In this document: one piece after another, positions 33,383 to 35,538 of the stretch
Layout of the letters: every line of letters begins with the position of its first letter
Position numbering within the stretch: the first letter of the stretch is position 1
DNA from: Gammaproteobacteria bacterium
GTDB lineage: Bacteria; Pseudomonadota; Gammaproteobacteria; Pseudomonadales; Cellvibrionaceae
Assembly (NCBI GenBank): GCA_025362015.1
Contig: JANYIO010000272.1
Span: 1 to 35,538, forward strand
Reading direction: 5' to 3'
Length of the DNA stretch: 35,538 nt
Made by a program: the position numbers and the translations under genes
The notes under the pieces: generated by a model
The model's database searches: none
What the model was told of the DNA's origin: nothing
The model's input: only the letters and a program-made list of their open reading frames with translations

Positions 33383-34912
33383 ATGCAAATTACTGCCAAA
33401 ATAATAGATGCTGCGAAGCTCTCCACACACTGCCTTGTAGTCGCTTGTTTTGAAGGCGGCAAACTATCCACCTCGGCGAGCGCTGTTAACATCACCCCGA
33501 CCAGCAAGACTGCAGGCTCCACTAAAACTATTGGCGCTCAGCAACTTGAAGCACTGTTAAAACGCGAACATTTTGCGGGTAAATCCGGTCAAAACTTATT
33601 GCAACTTAGCCCACTGGGTATAGCAGCAGAGCGTTTATTAGTATTGGGTTTTGGTAGCCTTGATAACGATGGAAAAGTGAGCGCTGATAATTTTCGCAAA
33701 GCCTTGCAGAAAATAGCCGATGCGTTAAAAGCAACGCATTGCAAAGAAATCTGTATTAGCTTGGGCGACATTAGTGTGTGCGACAAAGATGCTGAGTGGC
33801 AAGCGCGGCAAATCAGCGAAATTTTAATTACCAGCCAATATCGGAGTGATAGCTTAAAAAGCAAACCTGCCGAAGTAAGTTTTGTACTCACAAAAGTGAC
33901 TTTGGGTTTCAACAAAGCACAAATTTCAGCCGCTACAAAAGGTATTAAACTCGGTCAAGCCATTGCTCATGGTGTTAATTTTGCGCGTGAGCTTGGTAAC
34001 CTGCCGGGAAATATTTGCACACCAACGTATCTCGCCCGTGAAGCCAAACACTTGGCGCGAAATCAAAGTAAATTAAGCGTAAAAATTCTCGAAGAAAAAG
34101 CCATGGCGGCACTGGGTATGGGTTCATTGCTGTCGGTATCCGCAGGCAGTGATCAACCGGCAAAACTCATCGTTTTAGAATACAAAGGAGGCAACAAGAA
34201 AACAGCTCCCGTGGCATTGGTCGGTAAAGGTATTACCTTTGATACTGGCGGTATCAGCCTCAAACCTGGCGCAGCAATGGATGAAATGAAATTTGATATG
34301 TGCGGCGCTGCCAGCGTGCTTGGCACGTTCAAAACTTTATTAGAACTGCAAGCTCCCATAAATGTGGTGGGTGTGATTGCAGCAAGTGAAAACATGCCCA
34401 ACGGCAGCGCTACTAAACCGGGCGATATTGTTACTTCTATGTCAGGTTTAACTATTGAAGTTCTCAACACCGACGCAGAAGGTCGTTTAGTGCTCTGTGA
34501 TGCACTCACCTACACTGAGCGCTTCAAGCCCAAAGCTGTGATTGATATAGCTACCCTGACTGGCGCATGCGTAATCGCCCTTGGTGGCCACGCCAGCGGC
34601 TTATTCAGCAACAACGAAGCATTATCCCAGGCACTGTTAAAAGCGGGCCAAAGTGCAAATGACCGCGCCTGGCCCATGCCACTTTGGGACGATTATCAAA
34701 AACAACTCGATAGCAATTTTGCCGATATTGCTAACATTGGTGGACGTGAGGCTGGCAGTATTACTGCTGCTTGTTTTCTCTCGCGCTTCACCAAAAAATT
34801 CGCGTGGGCACATTTGGATATCGCGGGTACGGCATGGTTATCTGGCGGCGCAAAAGGCGCTACAGGTCGGCCGGTTCCGCTGCTCGTACAATATTTGTTA
34901 GATAACCAATAG
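33383..34912 (+). CDS. pepA: Leucyl aminopeptidase PepA (M17)
   Basis: 509 residues, a cytosolic hexameric zinc (or manganese) aminopeptidase releasing N-terminal residues, mainly Leu. The N-terminal macro-like domain leads at about residue 170 into the catalytic domain. The metal-site segments are GKGITFDTGGISLKPGAAMDEMKFDMCGAASVLG (Lys, Asp and Asp ligands) and NTDAEGRLVLCDAL (Asp, Glu and the bicarbonate-binding Arg). GREAGSITAACFLSRF and WAHLDIAGTAW complete the family pattern. In some bacteria PepA also binds DNA in Xer recombination. GAGG lies 7 nt before the ATG. It is followed 3 nt after its stop by holC, a standard operon. Confidence 0.98.
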   Translation: MQITAKIIDAAKLSTHCLVVACFEGGKLSTSASAVNITPTSKTAGSTKTIGAQQLEALLKREHFAGKSGQNLLQLSPLGIAAERLLVLGFGSLDNDGKVSADNFRKALQKIADALKATHCKEICISLGDISVCDKDAEWQARQISEILITSQYRSDSLKSKPAEVSFVLTKVTLGFNKAQISAATKGIKLGQAIAHGVNFARELGNLPGNICTPTYLAREAKHLARNQSKLSVKILEEKAMAALGMGSLLSVSAGSDQPAKLIVLEYKGGNKKTAPVALVGKGITFDTGGISLKPGAAMDEMKFDMCGAASVLGTFKTLLELQAPINVVGVIAASENMPNGSATKPGDIVTSMSGLTIEVLNTDAEGRLVLCDALTYTERFKPKAVIDIATLTGACVIALGGHASGLFSNNEALSQALLKAGQSANDRAWPMPLWDDYQKQLDSNFADIANIGGREAGSITAACFLSRFTKKFAWAHLDIAGTAWLSGGAKGATGRPVPLLVQYLLDNQ

Positions 34913-34915
34913 ACT

Positions 34916-35335
34916 ATGACACAGGTTGATTTTCATATTTTGCCAGACGCCAGTGTAGAAGCACGCTGGCTATATACTTGTCGCCTGGTTGAAAAAGCTA
35001 CCGGCCTTGGCCATAGTGTTTTAATTGCAGTTGATACGCAGGATGAAGCACAGACACTCGACGATTTACTCTGGAGTTTCAAACCAGAAAGTTTTATTCC
35101 ACATCAGATTATTGGTGGCGAAAACGAAACCAATGTTGAAATTACTTTTTCAGACGAGACCGGTGATCATCAACAAGTTCTAATAAATTTGCGTAGCCAG
35201 GTGCCAGAATACTTTAGCCGTTTTGCGCGCCTAGCTGAAATTGTGATTCAAGAGCCAAATATTCTAGAAAACACACGTGAGCACTACCGAATTTACAAGC
35301 AGCGGGGTTATCCTATTGCACAGCATAAACGTTGA
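34916..35335 (+). CDS. holC: DNA polymerase III chi subunit HolC
   Basis: 139 residues. MTQVDFHILPDASVEARWLYTCRLVEKATGLGHSVLIAVDTQDEAQTLDDLLWSFKPESFIPH is the HolC signature: a first strand, a long helix and the Leu-Trp-Ser-Phe segment preceding the conserved FIPH. HolC joins the psi subunit and clamp loader and contacts the C-terminal tip of single-stranded DNA-binding protein. It begins 3 nt after the pepA stop and must be translationally coupled, as no good ribosome site of its own is present. The C-terminus IYKQRGYPIAQHKR is normal for the family. Confidence 0.95.
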   Translation: MTQVDFHILPDASVEARWLYTCRLVEKATGLGHSVLIAVDTQDEAQTLDDLLWSFKPESFIPHQIIGGENETNVEITFSDETGDHQQVLINLRSQVPEYFSRFARLAEIVIQEPNILENTREHYRIYKQRGYPIAQHKR

Positions 35336-35351
35336 GGTAGAAAGTCTTAAC

Positions 35352-35538
35352 ATGGTAGATAACAAAAGCAAAACTAAAACCGAGATGCTGCGTGAATTAG
35401 AGTCCATAAAAGGGCTTTTACGCGAGGAAGACGACATCCCTATTTTGCAAGAAATGATCGCTGCAGAGAGAAGCACGGAAGCAGTCGCTGATGTACAAAC
35501 ACTAAAACCACCAGCGCTAACCGCCAGCTCGCAACCAA
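35352..35538 (+). CDS. Small acidic protein between holC and valS (partial, cut by window edge)
   Basis: An ATG at 35352 opens a frame that runs to the window edge (62 codons), missed by the track because it is incomplete. It reads MVDNKSKTKTEMLRELESIKGLLREEDDIPILQEMI, then a less conserved Ala/Thr/Pro-rich part. A helix followed by the short DDIPIL motif is what I recall for the small hypothetical protein encoded between holC and valS in pseudomonads, so valS is expected just beyond the edge. It is 16 bp after the holC stop, on the same transcript. No function is known. Confidence 0.8.
   Translation, partial: MVDNKSKTKTEMLRELESIKGLLREEDDIPILQEMIAAERSTEAVADVQTLKPPALTASSQP

Overview
The window reads as chromosomal DNA of a gammaproteobacterium, most likely Cellvibrio or a close relative in the Cellvibrionaceae. 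The reasons are the dapA-bamC-MBL hydrolase order and the pepA-holC-small protein order (as in pseudomonads), a modular secreted beta-glucanase with Ser-rich linkers and a GlyGly-CTERM-like tail, a DUF6445 gene beside a TonB receptor, and moderate GC. This genus call is inference. I see no insertion sequence, phage, integron or CRISPR array.

Layout. 1-5700 (all minus): start of an MBL-fold hydrolase, bamC, dapA, a pentapeptide-repeat/class III cyclase fusion, nadA and tRNA-Lys(UUU). 5700-9169: a possible 40-aa lipoprotein ORF (minus), then a large MASE1-PAS-GAF-GGDEF-EAL protein (plus). 9166-10569 (minus): queE and queC for 7-deazaguanine/queuosine synthesis. 10886-15100: a small hypothetical protein (plus), a MASE2 diguanylate cyclase, corA and lpxL (all minus), then a small coiled-coil membrane protein (plus). 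15100-17000: a degenerate repeat cluster, a bidirectional terminator, grxD and an OprB-like porin (minus). 17200-19700: an NRAMP-like transporter (plus), then an ABM-domain monooxygenase, a half-size EamA transporter and a Cdd1/HHH protein (minus). 19800-27560 (minus): a GH128-type glucanase, hrpB overlapping a DUF6445 oxygenase-like gene, and a TonB-dependent receptor. 27670-29662: an oxidoreductase and a LysR regulator, divergent. 29737-32853 (minus): a Ser/Thr kinase followed by a lipoprotein. 33383 to the end (plus): pepA, holC and the start of a small acidic protein that normally precedes valS.

Functional themes. Envelope biogenesis and uptake are represented by bamC, lpxL, the OprB-like porin, the TonB receptor and the glucanase. 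Nucleotide signalling is dense: one GGDEF-EAL protein, one diguanylate cyclase and one class III cyclase with altered active-site residues. Two candidate divalent-metal carriers (CorA and a non-canonical NRAMP) lie 4 kb apart. Conserved housekeeping genes make up the rest.

The least explained items are the pentapeptide-cyclase fusion, the kinase-lipoprotein pair, the hexapeptide expansion in CorA, the palindromic repeat cluster near 15.15-15.23 kb, and the small lipoprotein ORF at 5830-5952. No obviously new defence or mobile system is visible.
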